Assembly (NCBI GenBank): GCA_963801505.1
Contig: CAWDEY010000018.1
Coordinates: 111,281 to 175,280, forward strand
Origin: JAOUFP01 sp963801505
Lineage (GTDB): Bacteria; Nitrospirota; Thermodesulfovibrionia; Thermodesulfovibrionales; UBA6898
DNA: 64,000 nucleotides
Direction of reading: 5' to 3'
Within the stretch, counting starts at the first letter, position 1; the number at the start of each line of letters is the position of its first letter. The notes below the pieces were generated by a model. The model saw only the letters and a program-made list of their open reading frames with translations, was not told where the DNA came from and did no database searches. Positions 37,202 to 46,535 of the stretch are shown here, piece after piece. A program made the position numbers and the translations under genes.

Positions 37202-39658
37202 ATGATGGGCAAAATAGGAAGAGAACATAAAACTATGGTTAATTCTCAGGAAGCAAATTCAAACAAATTTAATGCTCAATTGCTTGACAGCAGTCATATC
37301 AATGTTAATGACGTAGGAAAAGTTATCGACAGCCGAGCAATTCAGGAATTGATGAATTATTTTTATAAAGTGACAAATGTTGGAATAGGGATTACTGATC
37401 TCAAAGGCAACATTCTGGTAGCTACCGGATGGCAGGATATTTGTACAAAATTCCATCGCGTCAACCCGGCAACTTGTCGGCATTGCATTGAGAGCGACAC
37501 AGTTCTTTCAGGAAATGGTGAAGAAGGAAAATATATTCTATACAAGTGTAAAAACCATATGTGGGACATGTCAACGCCTATTAAAGTCAGCGGTGTACAT
37601 ATAGCTAATCTCTTTCTTGGGCAGTTCTTTTTTGCAGATGAAGACCCTGATTATGAGTTTTTTAACAGTCTGGCCGAGCGGTGCGGATTTGATAAAAAAG
37701 AGTATATGGATGCTTTGCAGCGAGTTCCGAGATGGAGCAGAGAAAAAGTCAATAACGTGATGGAGTTTTACTCAAGATTTGCCGGCATGATAGCAAAGCT
37801 CACCTATAGCAATGAAGAACTTGAAAAGAAAGTTAAGGAACGTGCAAATGAGCTAATGATTATAAATACACAGTTGGAGCAGGAGATTGCTGAACGAAAG
37901 CGTACGGAGGCTACGCTCAAGGAGAGTGAAGAGAAGTTCCGCTCTCTCGTTGAGACAACTAGCGACCTGATATGGGAAGTTGACGAGAATGCATTCTACA
38001 CTTATGTAAGCCCGAGGGTTAAGGATATACTTGGATACGAACCGCAGGAGATAATGGGCAAGACCCCTTTTGATCTGATGCCTCGGGAAGAAGCGGAACG
38101 TGTTGCCTCAGAGTTCCTATCCATTGTTGCGAACCGAAGGCCCTTTCCAGGTCTCGAAAATATTAATAGACACAAAGATGGAAGACTTATTATTCTTGAA
38201 ACAAGCGGTGTGCCTGTCTTTGACGGTGGCGGAAAATATCGTGGTTACCGCGGGATAGACCGTGATATCACCATGCGCAAGAAGGCTGAGGAGTTAAAAG
38301 ATCGCCTTCTTAATGCGATCTCTGCCGCTACCGAGGGCATTGCGATAACAGATGACAAAGACAGGTTCATATATGTAAATGATGCCCATGCCCGGATTTA
38401 TGGCTACCTCCAGGATGAGCTTATAGGAAAGACTTGGCGTGATACTGTTACGCCGGAGCTGGAAACCGTGATTGAAAAAGATTTATCGAAAACCCTGCAT
38501 AACAGAGCTGTAGGTATCTGGTCAGGTGAGTGTCCTGCTTTAAGGAAGGACGGCACAATATTACCCGCTGAAATCACGGCCACTTCCCGTTGGGATGAGA
38601 CGGGTAAATACCTCGGACATATATGTATTGCAAGGGACATCACCGAGCGCAAAGAGGCCGAGGACAAGGTCCGGCAGAGCGAGATCAAATATCGGAACCT
38701 GTTTGATTTGTCGACGGACGGGATCTTCATCCTCGACCTCGACGGCAACTTCATCGATGTCAACAGCACTGCATACACACGCCTGGGGTACACGAAGGAG
38801 GAGATGCTCAGCCTGCACATCAGCAAGCTCGACCACCCGGTGTTCGCTTCCCGGGTCCCCGAACGGCTGGCGCAGATACGCGATCACGGCGCTGCAGTCT
38901 TCGAGTCCGCCCATCTGAGGAAGGACGGTACCGCGATGCCGGTGGAAGTCAATTCCCGTCTGCTCAATTATGAGGAGAGGCAGGTGTATTTCAGCGTCAT
39001 CCGTGACATCACCGAGCGCAAGATAGCGGAAGAGAAGATCCTGGCGGCTCTTAAAGAAAAGGAGATCCTTTTAAAAGAGATCCACCACCGGGTAAAGAAC
39101 AACCTCCAGGTAGTGGCAAGCATGCTGCACCTTCAGGCAGGATATATAAAAGACAGGGAAGCAAGGACCTTATTTGAGGAAAGCCAGAAGCGTATTGAAT
39201 CAATGGCGCTTCTGCATGAAAAATTATATCAGGCAAAGGACCTGGCCAGGATTGATTTCAGGGAATATGTGGTTGATCTGGCCAGCAACCTATTGGCTTT
39301 AAACACCGACAAATCAGAGAGGATAGAGATGAAGGTGGACATTGAAGGGGTCATACTTGACGTCAATAATTCAATCCCCTGCGGGCTCATAATCAATGAG
39401 CTGGTTTCAAACGCCCTTGCACACGCCTTCCAAGATGGAGGGAAGGGCCAAATTACTATAGGCATGCATAACAGCAGTGATAATAGAATCAGACTTTCTG
39501 TAAGCGATAATGGAGCAGGCTTTCCTGAGGATCTGGATTTCAAAAATACAGCATCCCTTGGAATGCAGCTGGTAAATTCCCTGGTAAACCAGCTTGACGG
39601 ATTGATAGAACTGGACAGAAGTAAAGGGACAGCCTTCAGGATAGAATTTCAGGCATAA
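37202..39658 (+). CDS. PocR-PAS-PAS-PAS sensor histidine kinase (HisKA_2/HWE type)
   Basis: 818 residues, apparently cytoplasmic. Domains: a PocR ligand-binding domain (~40-215, with the Cys motif NPATCRHCIESD and YKCKNHMWDMSTPI); three PAS domains (~245-370, ~375-495, ~500-620), each ending in a PAC-type DITxRK motif; a HisKA_2 dimer/phospho-acceptor region LLKEIHHRVKNNLQVVASML; and a HATPase with INELVSNALAHAF and DNGAGFPED. Likely senses a small hydrocarbon-type ligand through PocR. ATG 37235 has a better Shine-Dalgarno (AGGAAGAG) than 37202. The response regulator gene follows 22 nt later. Confidence 0.92.
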   Translation: MMGKIGREHKTMVNSQEANSNKFNAQLLDSSHINVNDVGKVIDSRAIQELMNYFYKVTNVGIGITDLKGNILVATGWQDICTKFHRVNPATCRHCIESDTVLSGNGEEGKYILYKCKNHMWDMSTPIKVSGVHIANLFLGQFFFADEDPDYEFFNSLAERCGFDKKEYMDALQRVPRWSREKVNNVMEFYSRFAGMIAKLTYSNEELEKKVKERANELMIINTQLEQEIAERKRTEATLKESEEKFRSLVETTSDLIWEVDENAFYTYVSPRVKDILGYEPQEIMGKTPFDLMPREEAERVASEFLSIVANRRPFPGLENINRHKDGRLIILETSGVPVFDGGGKYRGYRGIDRDITMRKKAEELKDRLLNAISAATEGIAITDDKDRFIYVNDAHARIYGYLQDELIGKTWRDTVTPELETVIEKDLSKTLHNRAVGIWSGECPALRKDGTILPAEITATSRWDETGKYLGHICIARDITERKEAEDKVRQSEIKYRNLFDLSTDGIFILDLDGNFIDVNSTAYTRLGYTKEEMLSLHISKLDHPVFASRVPERLAQIRDHGAAVFESAHLRKDGTAMPVEVNSRLLNYEERQVYFSVIRDITERKIAEEKILAALKEKEILLKEIHHRVKNNLQVVASMLHLQAGYIKDREARTLFEESQKRIESMALLHEKLYQAKDLARIDFREYVVDLASNLLALNTDKSERIEMKVDIEGVILDVNNSIPCGLIINELVSNALAHAFQDGGKGQITIGMHNSSDNRIRLSVSDNGAGFPEDLDFKNTASLGMQLVNSLVNQLDGLIELDRSKGTAFRIEFQA

Positions 39659-39680
39659 AATATAATGGGAGGGATTGGTC

Positions 39681-40298
39681 TTGGCAAATGAAAAGATACT
39701 GATAGTTGAGGATGAAGGCATAGTAATACTCCATATCAGGAAGGCACTTGAAAACCTTGGGTATATTGTAGCCGGCATAGCTAATTACGGAGATGATGCC
39801 ATCATAAAGGCAACGGAAATAAGGCCTGACCTGGTGCTCATGGATATTGTCCTTAAGGGCGCGATTGACGGAATAGAAGCTGCTGATAAGATCCGCGCCA
39901 TCCTCAATATCCCGGTGATCTACCTTACCGCCCATGCAGATGAGGGCACACTTCAGAGGGCCAAGGTGACTGAACCCTTCGGATATATAGTGAAGCCCTT
40001 CAGGGAAAGGGATTTGCAGATCGCAATTGAATTTGCCCTCTATAAGTCCAGGATGGAAGGTGAAAGGAATCTGCTGATTCATCAGCTTAAAGATGCGCTT
40101 GAAAATGTCAGGACATTGAGCGGCATGCTTCCCATTTGCTCATACTGCAAAAAGATTCGCGACGATAAGGGCTACTGGCAACAGCTAGAGGCCTACATCA
40201 CTGAACATTCCGAGGCCCTGTTCAGCCATGGTCTTTGTCCGGAATGCGCGGAAAAGGTGCATGAGGAAATCGAGACATTCAAAAATGAGAAAACATGA
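39681..40298 (+). CDS. Response regulator with receiver plus C-terminal Cys-rich region
   Basis: ~205 residues. Receiver domain at the N-terminus (ILIVEDEGIV, phospho-acceptor Asp in DLVLMDIVL, Thr in VIYLTAHAD, Lys in GYIVKPF). A linker helix is followed by LPICSYCKKIRDDKGYWQQLE and FSHGLCPECAEK: two CxxC pairs likely forming a zinc or redox site in place of a DNA-binding domain. TTG 39681 is ~10 nt after GGGAGG; TTG 39675 is the alternative. Cognate of the adjacent kinase by position. Confidence 0.9.
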   Translation: MANEKILIVEDEGIVILHIRKALENLGYIVAGIANYGDDAIIKATEIRPDLVLMDIVLKGAIDGIEAADKIRAILNIPVIYLTAHADEGTLQRAKVTEPFGYIVKPFRERDLQIAIEFALYKSRMEGERNLLIHQLKDALENVRTLSGMLPICSYCKKIRDDKGYWQQLEAYITEHSEALFSHGLCPECAEKVHEEIETFKNEKT

Positions 40299-40594
40299 AA
40301 TGCATAGATGCAGTGTTATGGACAACCAACACGATTAGAGGGCTTACTCACCGCAGTTTTTTTGTGGCATCGGCTTTGTGGCATCGGGGGTGGAAGCCTG
40401 CAATTAGTCTTTGTACAACGCCCCGGACCGTGCTATGCTTATCTTAGGAAGTCACGAGTGACGAAGGACGGCGAAGGGAAGAATTCAGCACGTGTCATCG
40501 CATCCCCGGTGTTCGGTCTGCCTGCCTGCCGGCTCGTAAGATTTTTGAACCTGCAACCTTCAACCGGGAACCTCGAACCAGGGGAGGGACATCA
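40299..40594. other. Intergenic region without a supported gene
   Basis: Between the response regulator and the AsmA gene. It has an open frame on the plus strand with no recognisable family sequence and a local duplication GTGGCATCGG (about 40362 and 40378). No terminator with a T-run or clear promoter is seen. Confidence 0.5.
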
Positions 40595-42724
40595 ATGAAG
40601 AAGGCTTATAAGATACTGGCCGTTATAGCAGCAGTGCTTATCGTGGCTGTGGTCGGCTTTACCCTCTTTGTAAAATCCTATCTCACGGATGAGCGCATCC
40701 GCACGCTCGTTACCGAATCTGCCGAGAAGTCCCTCCACAGAAAGGTCTCCTTCGGCGCAATCTCGGTGAGCATCTTCAGCGGCATTTCGGTGAAAGACTT
40801 CGCGGTCCGGGAGAAGGACTCCGACCAGGCCTTTATTAAGGCCGACGCCTTTGTGCTCAAATACCAGTTTCTGCCCCTCCTCTCCAAGAGGCTGATCATC
40901 GACGAGCTTGCCGTGGAGTCCCCGCGGATCGTGATTACGAAAAAGGCGGACGGCTCTTTCAATTTTTCGGACATGACCCGGCCGAAGGAGGAGGCAGCCG
41001 GAGAGAAAAAAGGAGAGGTCTCCGGCCTCCCGGTCAACCTGAGCGTGAAATCCCTCAGGATCGACAAGGCGCGGCTCGAATACGACGACCCTGGCGGGGC
41101 TCTCAGAAGGGCGGTGGTCGACCTCGATGCGGAAATAGCCCTGCGGGCTGTAGCGAACCAGGTGATCGGTTCGTCGGGCAAGGTAAAAATGAATCTTGTT
41201 GAGGTCCTTTTGAAGGACCGGCCGAAGCCGGTGAAGGCCGTGACAATCTCGGTCCAGTACCAGTCGGAGGTGAACCTCACCGACCGTAAGATCGATATCT
41301 CTGAGGCTTCGATTGCCGGCCTCGGCGCGGACGCCTCCCTCAAGGGGCAGGTGAATTACGGCGATCCCCTTTCCTACGCCATTACTGTGAAGGCATCCCA
41401 GGTGAACCTCGCGGCAGTGCAGAAGTCTGCTGCAGGGTTCCTGCCCGAGGGGGTCGGTCTTGACGGCGGCCTTTCGGTCGACCTCACGGCGGAACAGAAG
41501 CCTATAAAGGAGGCGAAACCTACATTCAAGGGAGAGATTGTGCTCAGGAACGCTGCCATGCAAACGAAGTCCATGCGGCCTGTCTTAAACGGCGCAATCA
41601 CCTTGAGCCCGGACCGGATAGACTTCCGGGCGCTAAAGCTCGTGGCTGGCGGCAGCACTGCCGATATCACCGGCCAGGTCCTGAACTATGCCACGAGCCC
41701 CAATCTGCGCATCGATGTGACGAGCGCTATGCTGAACCTTGACAGTCTCATGCCACTTGCGGCGCCGGGTGCGGCGACAGGCGCGGCCCAGGCGGTAAAG
41801 AAGGATGAGAAGGAATTTGGGCCCCTTAAGTCGAAGGTCCGGGCCGAGGGGAACGCCGATATTCAGCGGATGGTCTTCAGGGGTATCACGGTTCAGAACA
41901 TGAAGGCGCATTATCTCTTCCAGGACAATGTCTTCACCCTCGCATCGCTTACCGGCAACAGCCTGAGCGGCAGCTTCATGGTCCAGGCCAGGGCCGATCT
42001 CTCGAAGCCGGGCTCGGCCTACTCAATGACAGCCGAGACGAAGGGCATAAAGATCGAAGAGATCACCACCGCCTTTGCACCGAAGGCGAAGGAGAAGCTC
42101 TTCGGCAGCCTCTCCGCCCGGGCCGAGATCAGCGGCGCCGGCTCGATGGCAGCATCGATGAAGCTGAACCTGAAGGGCAACGGCTCCTTCAGCGTGAAGG
42201 ACGGGAAGATACGGAACGCGCAGATCTCCGAGGGGCTCCTGGCCATCCTCGGCCTCCAGAGTCTGAAAGAGATCCCCATGGAAAAGGCGGAGGGAAGCTT
42301 TACGATCGGCGGCGGGGTGATAAACCTTAAGAGCTTGATCGCGAACAAGGACCTCGTCGTCAACGAGACCGGCACCATCGGCCTCGACCAGAGACTTGAC
42401 ATGTCCCTGCTCGTGAAGGTCTCGGACGCCCTCTCTCCGAAGATCGTGAGCCAGTCGGGGGTCTCCCAGTTCCTGTCAGTGGAGAAGGGCTGGACCACGG
42501 TCCCTCTCAGGCTCGGAGGCACTATCTCCAAACCCTCCTATGGCATCGATACGAAGGCCGTGGGAAAGCAGGCGACTGAGAAGTTGCAAAAGAAGATGGG
42601 CGAGGAGCTGCTCAAGGCCCTTTCAGGGGAGAAGGAGAAGAAGTCGGGCGAACAGCCGGCGGATACGCAAACGGAAAAGAAAGGCGGTTCTCCAAAAGAT
42701 CTGCTGAAGGGGCTGTTTAAGTAG
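40595..42724 (+). CDS. AsmA family envelope protein
   Basis: 709 residues. One N-terminal membrane helix (ILAVIAAVLIVAVVGFTLFV) anchors a long periplasmic beta-rich protein. It shows AsmA/TamB-type blocks: SLHRKVSFGAISVSIFSGISVKDF near the start, repeated beta-bridge strands, and the C-terminal AsmA_2 region ISEGLLAILGLQSLKEIPMEKAEGSF...NKDLVVNETGTIGL. Such proteins probably move phospholipids or support outer-membrane assembly. ATG 40595 follows GGGGAGGG. The gene is visibly more GC-rich, with C/G-ending codons, than its neighbours, which could mean transfer from another lineage. Intact. Confidence 0.85.
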   Translation: MKKAYKILAVIAAVLIVAVVGFTLFVKSYLTDERIRTLVTESAEKSLHRKVSFGAISVSIFSGISVKDFAVREKDSDQAFIKADAFVLKYQFLPLLSKRLIIDELAVESPRIVITKKADGSFNFSDMTRPKEEAAGEKKGEVSGLPVNLSVKSLRIDKARLEYDDPGGALRRAVVDLDAEIALRAVANQVIGSSGKVKMNLVEVLLKDRPKPVKAVTISVQYQSEVNLTDRKIDISEASIAGLGADASLKGQVNYGDPLSYAITVKASQVNLAAVQKSAAGFLPEGVGLDGGLSVDLTAEQKPIKEAKPTFKGEIVLRNAAMQTKSMRPVLNGAITLSPDRIDFRALKLVAGGSTADITGQVLNYATSPNLRIDVTSAMLNLDSLMPLAAPGAATGAAQAVKKDEKEFGPLKSKVRAEGNADIQRMVFRGITVQNMKAHYLFQDNVFTLASLTGNSLSGSFMVQARADLSKPGSAYSMTAETKGIKIEEITTAFAPKAKEKLFGSLSARAEISGAGSMAASMKLNLKGNGSFSVKDGKIRNAQISEGLLAILGLQSLKEIPMEKAEGSFTIGGGVINLKSLIANKDLVVNETGTIGLDQRLDMSLLVKVSDALSPKIVSQSGVSQFLSVEKGWTTVPLRLGGTISKPSYGIDTKAVGKQATEKLQKKMGEELLKALSGEKEKKSGEQPADTQTEKKGGSPKDLLKGLFK

Positions 42725-42969
42725 GACGCGAGGCCTGAACCTCAAGAAACCTGCGTATTTCATCAGCTGAGACAGAGACCACCGCACATTCCGAAAATCT
42801 TGATTGAAGGTGTTAAAAAAGGCGGATGATACAATCGGACTTTTCAGATCATATCTGAAAGGGCATGGGGAATCCTGCAATGAGTTCCTTGAAGCAAATA
42901 CTGCGCTGTAGTAATATATGACTGGTATAACTTAAATATTTTAGGCAAGATCAAACGAAACGGGGGAAC

Positions 42970-43548
42970 ATGGTCAGGATTTCCAGCGGAAGCCTCAAGG
43001 GCAGAAAAGTAGTTATCTCAAAGAAAATCTTTATCTCAGCAGACAGAGATGAACTCAGGCCCACATCTTCAAAGGTCAGGGAATCGATTTTTAACATACT
43101 CCAGACTGAAATAGATAAGGCTTTGTTTCTGGACCTTTATGCCGGGACAGGCGCCGTGGGTTTAGAGGCATTATCCAGAGGCGCTGGAAAGGTTTATTTT
43201 GTAGAAAACAACCAAGTCCGCGCAAAGGCGGTCATGGATTATATTCACAGGTTAGGTCTGGATGACAGGGCTTCTGTATATCAGGAAGAGGCTGAGGCTT
43301 TTTTGAAGAGGGCTATGAGGACAGGCCTGAAGTTTGACATCATATTTGCCGACCCTCCCTATCTGTCCGGTGAAATTGACAAGGTGCTCCCGAACATCGG
43401 GCAGTGCAAGATTCTGAAAGACGATGGCTGCATTTTAGTTGAACATTCCTCAAAGACAGCTCTTCCTGAGAACATACAGAATCTAAAACTGGCTAAGAAT
43501 TACAGGTATGGCGATACAATGATAACACTCTACAGGAAGGAACAATGA
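42970..43548 (+). CDS. rsmD: 16S rRNA (guanine966-N2)-methyltransferase
   Basis: 192 residues. SAM-binding motif FLDLYAGTGAVGLEALSRGA and catalytic NPPY-type motif FADPPY are present; N-terminal ISSGSLKGRKV...LRPTSSKVRESIFNIL is typical of RsmD. ATG 42970 follows CGGGGGA. Overlaps coaD by 4 nt (ATGA), a very common pairing. The preceding 245-nt gap (42725-42969) has no supported gene. Confidence 0.94.
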   Translation: MVRISSGSLKGRKVVISKKIFISADRDELRPTSSKVRESIFNILQTEIDKALFLDLYAGTGAVGLEALSRGAGKVYFVENNQVRAKAVMDYIHRLGLDDRASVYQEEAEAFLKRAMRTGLKFDIIFADPPYLSGEIDKVLPNIGQCKILKDDGCILVEHSSKTALPENIQNLKLAKNYRYGDTMITLYRKEQ

Positions 43549-44048
43549 ATAAAAAAATAGCTATTTATCCTGGCACTTTCGACCCTTTTACAAACGGACA
43601 CCTTGACCTTGTTGTACGGGGCCTGAGGATTTTTGACGAGGTGATCGTGGCACTTGCCCCCAGCCAGAAAAAAAATCCCCTTTTCACAGTTGAGGAGCGG
43701 CTTACTCTTATACAGAAATCAATTAAGCAATATGACAGGGTCAGCTACGCGGTCTTTGACGGCCTCCTTGTTGAGTATGTGAAGGAAAAAAAGGGCATAG
43801 CTATAATACGGGGATTAAGGGCTGTCTCTGATTTCGAATATGAACTTCAGATGGCGCTGATGAACAGACGCCTGCTTTCAGAGATCGAGACTGTGTTCAT
43901 GATGCCCAGTGAAGAGTACTCTTTCCTGACAGCAACGATTGTCAAGGAGATCGCCTCTTTGGGAGGTTGCGTAAAGAGGCTCGTACCTTTGTCTGTAGAA
44001 AAGGCCCTGAAAGAGAAATACAAACGACTGAAAAGCAAAAACTGCTGA
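43545..44048 (+). CDS. coaD: Phosphopantetheine adenylyltransferase
   Basis: Penultimate step of coenzyme A synthesis. 167 residues, slightly above the usual ~160. The nucleotidyl-transfer motif PGTFDPFTNGHLD lies at residues 8-20, and VIRGLRA-type IAIIRGLRAVSDFEYELQMALMN is conserved. The C-terminal SSTxxR-like segment is FLTATIVKEIASLGG. Translationally coupled to rsmD. Intact. Confidence 0.96.
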   Translation: MNKKIAIYPGTFDPFTNGHLDLVVRGLRIFDEVIVALAPSQKKNPLFTVEERLTLIQKSIKQYDRVSYAVFDGLLVEYVKEKKGIAIIRGLRAVSDFEYELQMALMNRRLLSEIETVFMMPSEEYSFLTATIVKEIASLGGCVKRLVPLSVEKALKEKYKRLKSKNC

Positions 44049-44146
44049 GTAACGTAACTAATCAGGTTGTTTAGACTGTAGGCTGTTAGGACTCATGGTT
44101 ATTTCCCCGCTATCCACCTAAACACCTACAGACTATCCACCTGAAT

Positions 44147-45379
44147 TCAGGGCGAATAATATTTCTTCTTTTTCTTTAAATATTCCTGCTCTACGTGTCC
44201 GCCATAGTCATGAGGATATTTGTAGTCTTTACCGTGGCCTAACTTTTTGGCCCCAGGATAATGGCTGTCTTTGAGGTGGTCAGGGACCTCCATGGTCTGC
44301 TCCGTTTTAATGTCCTCAAGGGCTGCTTCAATGGCCTTGTAACAGGCGTTGCTTTTCGGCGCGTTTGCGATATAAATGGTTGCCTGAGCAAGAGGTATCT
44401 TCGCCTCCGGCATGCCTATGAACTCAATTGACTTCAGTGCAGATATCGCGACGACCAGTGCCATAGGGTCTGCATTTCCAACATCTTCTGAGGCGCATAT
44501 CACAATCCTCCTTGCTATAAACCTGGGGTCTTCTCCTGCATAAATCATCTTCGCCAGATAATATATTGCAGCATCAGGGTCAGAACCTCGCATGCTCTTT
44601 ATGAAGGCCGAAACAGTATCGTAATGCTGGTCGCCTTTTTTGTCATAGACCACCACCTTTTTCTGTATGGACTCCTCTGCAACAGGCAGTGTTAGGTGGA
44701 TGCATCCATCTTCGGCCGGGGCTGTTGTAAGTACAGCTATTTCAAGTGACGATAAGGCCTTGCGGCCGTCTCCATCCGACATCCTTGCTATATGCTGCAA
44801 GGCTTTTTCCTCAACGGATATCTTCAGATAACCAAGGCCTCTTTCCTTGTCAGAGACAGCGTTATGGAGTATCTTCAGTATATTTTCTTCTGAAAGAGGT
44901 TTTAATTCAAATACCTGGCTTCTGGAAAGCAGCGCTGAATTCACATAGAAAAAAGGGTTTTCTACTGTGGCTGCTATCAGGGTGAGATTGCCCTCTTCGA
45001 CATCAGGAAGCAGTGCATCCTGCTGCAGTTTATTGAACCTGTGAATTTCATCGAGAAACAGAATCGTGCGCATGCCCTTTGCCTTGCGTGTCCTCGCTGC
45101 CTGGATGATCTTTCTAAGTTCATCCAGCCCGGCAGTAGCAGCATTGAGCCATTCAAAATGCGCCATTGTTTTTTCTGCTATCACCTTTGCCAGCGCTGTC
45201 TTGCCTGTGCCAGGCGGACCATAAAGGATCAGGGAGGTGATTCTGTCAGCCTCCAGGGCCCTTCTTAAGAGTTTGCCCTCACCGAGTATATGCTCCTGAC
45301 CAAAATATTCATTTATGTCCCGCGGACTCATGCGATAGGCAAGGGGTTCTTTAACAGGTTCGTTATTGAAAAGATCCAT
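44147..45379 (-). CDS. rarA: RarA/MgsA AAA+ replication-associated ATPase
   Basis: 410-residue clamp-loader-like ATPase acting at stalled forks. Walker A GPPGTGKTALAK, Walker B FLDEIHRFNK, sensor region TVENPFFYVNSALLSRSQV, and the C-terminal tetramer domain with MRGSDPDAAIYYLAKMI and ASEDVGNADP. ATG 45379 (MDLFNNEP) is chosen because the open frame upstream runs through a dispersed repeat and has no family match. Intact. Confidence 0.95.
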   Translation of the reverse strand: MDLFNNEPVKEPLAYRMSPRDINEYFGQEHILGEGKLLRRALEADRITSLILYGPPGTGKTALAKVIAEKTMAHFEWLNAATAGLDELRKIIQAARTRKAKGMRTILFLDEIHRFNKLQQDALLPDVEEGNLTLIAATVENPFFYVNSALLSRSQVFELKPLSEENILKILHNAVSDKERGLGYLKISVEEKALQHIARMSDGDGRKALSSLEIAVLTTAPAEDGCIHLTLPVAEESIQKKVVVYDKKGDQHYDTVSAFIKSMRGSDPDAAIYYLAKMIYAGEDPRFIARRIVICASEDVGNADPMALVVAISALKSIEFIGMPEAKIPLAQATIYIANAPKSNACYKAIEAALEDIKTEQTMEVPDHLKDSHYPGAKKLGHGKDYKYPHDYGGHVEQEYLKKKKKYYSP

Positions 45380-45476
45380 AATGAAATTTAACCCTTTTTT
45401 GCAGTACCTGTCCAGCCTTATGGTAAAATGTACGTCTGTAAAATGGATAGCGAGCGATATTACCCGTGGACTTATC

Positions 45477-45555
45477 ACGGGGTTAGCGAGCGAATATAAT
45501 GAAAAAATATATCTTACATTGAGATTCCCTGCGGTCTTGCCGGAGGGAGTCTTCA
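45477..45555. repeat. Dispersed 80-bp repeat, copy B
   Basis: 79 bp nearly identical to 36324-36403, one base shorter. Just upstream CCCGTG and CACGGG form a small inverted repeat (about 45463-45481). It lies between divergent rarA and the EamA gene. Confidence 0.8.
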
Positions 45556-45665
45556 AAATGGATTATGCTCATGCCGCCCCAAAAGAGATGATAAAAAGAG
45601 GGCGAATATATCAGGACAAATATACCGAAGGAGAACAGTACAATTGAATATGCAGGATAAAACGA

Positions 45666-46520
45666 ATGAGTGATCTTGCCCATAATTCTCATAGAATGGG
45701 TTATCTCTATATCCTGCTTGCCATTTTTCTCTGGAGTTCGCAGGGCGTTGTGGTCAGACTCTCAGGGGTTGAGGTCCATATACTTCTTTTTTATTCTCAG
45801 CTGGTGTCTGTAATTTTGCAGGGGGTAATCGTCTCACAAAAAAAATACAGGGCAGAGATTACCGGCCTGAAAAAGCTCTCATACCCGCCTATCCTCGCGA
45901 TTTTTTTGATGCTTAACAATTTAGCTTTTTTCTATGCCTTTCAGAATACAACTATCGCAAATGCTGTTCTGACGCATTATACAGCCCCTATCATCGTAGC
46001 CTTTCTTGCAGCATTTTTTTTGGGTGAGAAAGTAACAGGTAGATTGATAATATCAATAGCAGTTGCTTCAACAGGGCTATGGATCCTGCTGGACGGTTTC
46101 TCCATAAGCGATACACATGGATTTGGCATTGCAGCAGGACTTTTTTCAGGTCTTTCTTACGCCATCATAATCATACTCTCCAGAAGCTTTGCCGGGCATT
46201 TCTCCCCTGTTGTCCTGTCTTTTTTGGCCAATACATGTATTGTATTGATGCTTTTGCCTTTTATAAGGGTATTTCCTTTGCACGCATGGAGGAGCCTTTT
46301 GATCATGGGAATAGTCCATTCAACTTTTGCGCCCATCCTTTATTTTAAAGGCCTCCGCACAGTAACGGCCAACAGGGCTGCGGTGCTCGGGTATCTGGAG
46401 CCGGTTAGCGCGATACTCTTCAGTATGGTATTCTTAAATGAAATTCCAGGTCTGTATTCTTTTTTCGGAGGTGCCCTGATACTGTTTTCAGGATATCTGA
46501 CAATCAGAGGTGAAGTCTGA
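45666..46520 (+). CDS. EamA/DMT-family transporter
   Basis: 284 residues with ten hydrophobic segments in two repeated EamA halves; the first half ends NAVLTHYTAPIIVAFLAAFFLGEKV and the second NRAAVLGYLEPVSAILFSMVFLNEIPG, the usual paired signature of drug/metabolite transporters. Substrate cannot be predicted. Start ATG 45666; a second Met at ~45696 is possible. queE follows 15 nt later. Intact. Confidence 0.9.
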   Translation: MSDLAHNSHRMGYLYILLAIFLWSSQGVVVRLSGVEVHILLFYSQLVSVILQGVIVSQKKYRAEITGLKKLSYPPILAIFLMLNNLAFFYAFQNTTIANAVLTHYTAPIIVAFLAAFFLGEKVTGRLIISIAVASTGLWILLDGFSISDTHGFGIAAGLFSGLSYAIIIILSRSFAGHFSPVVLSFLANTCIVLMLLPFIRVFPLHAWRSLLIMGIVHSTFAPILYFKGLRTVTANRAAVLGYLEPVSAILFSMVFLNEIPGLYSFFGGALILFSGYLTIRGEV

Positions 46521-46535
46521 CATGAAGAAAAAAAA

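Noticed and set aside
40308..40598. 96-codon plus-strand open frame before the AsmA gene
   Set aside because: No recognisable protein sequence, low-complexity phrases and overlap with the asmA ribosome-binding region.
44072..44131. CTGTAGG/CCTACAG inverted repeat between coaD and rarA
   Set aside because: Short arms ~40 nt apart and no T-run; too weak to call a terminator or operator.
45366..45647. 93-codon plus-strand open frame over the dispersed repeat
   Set aside because: It runs through the repeat and the opposite strand of the rarA start; the other repeat copy reads in a different frame, so protein conservation is not supported.
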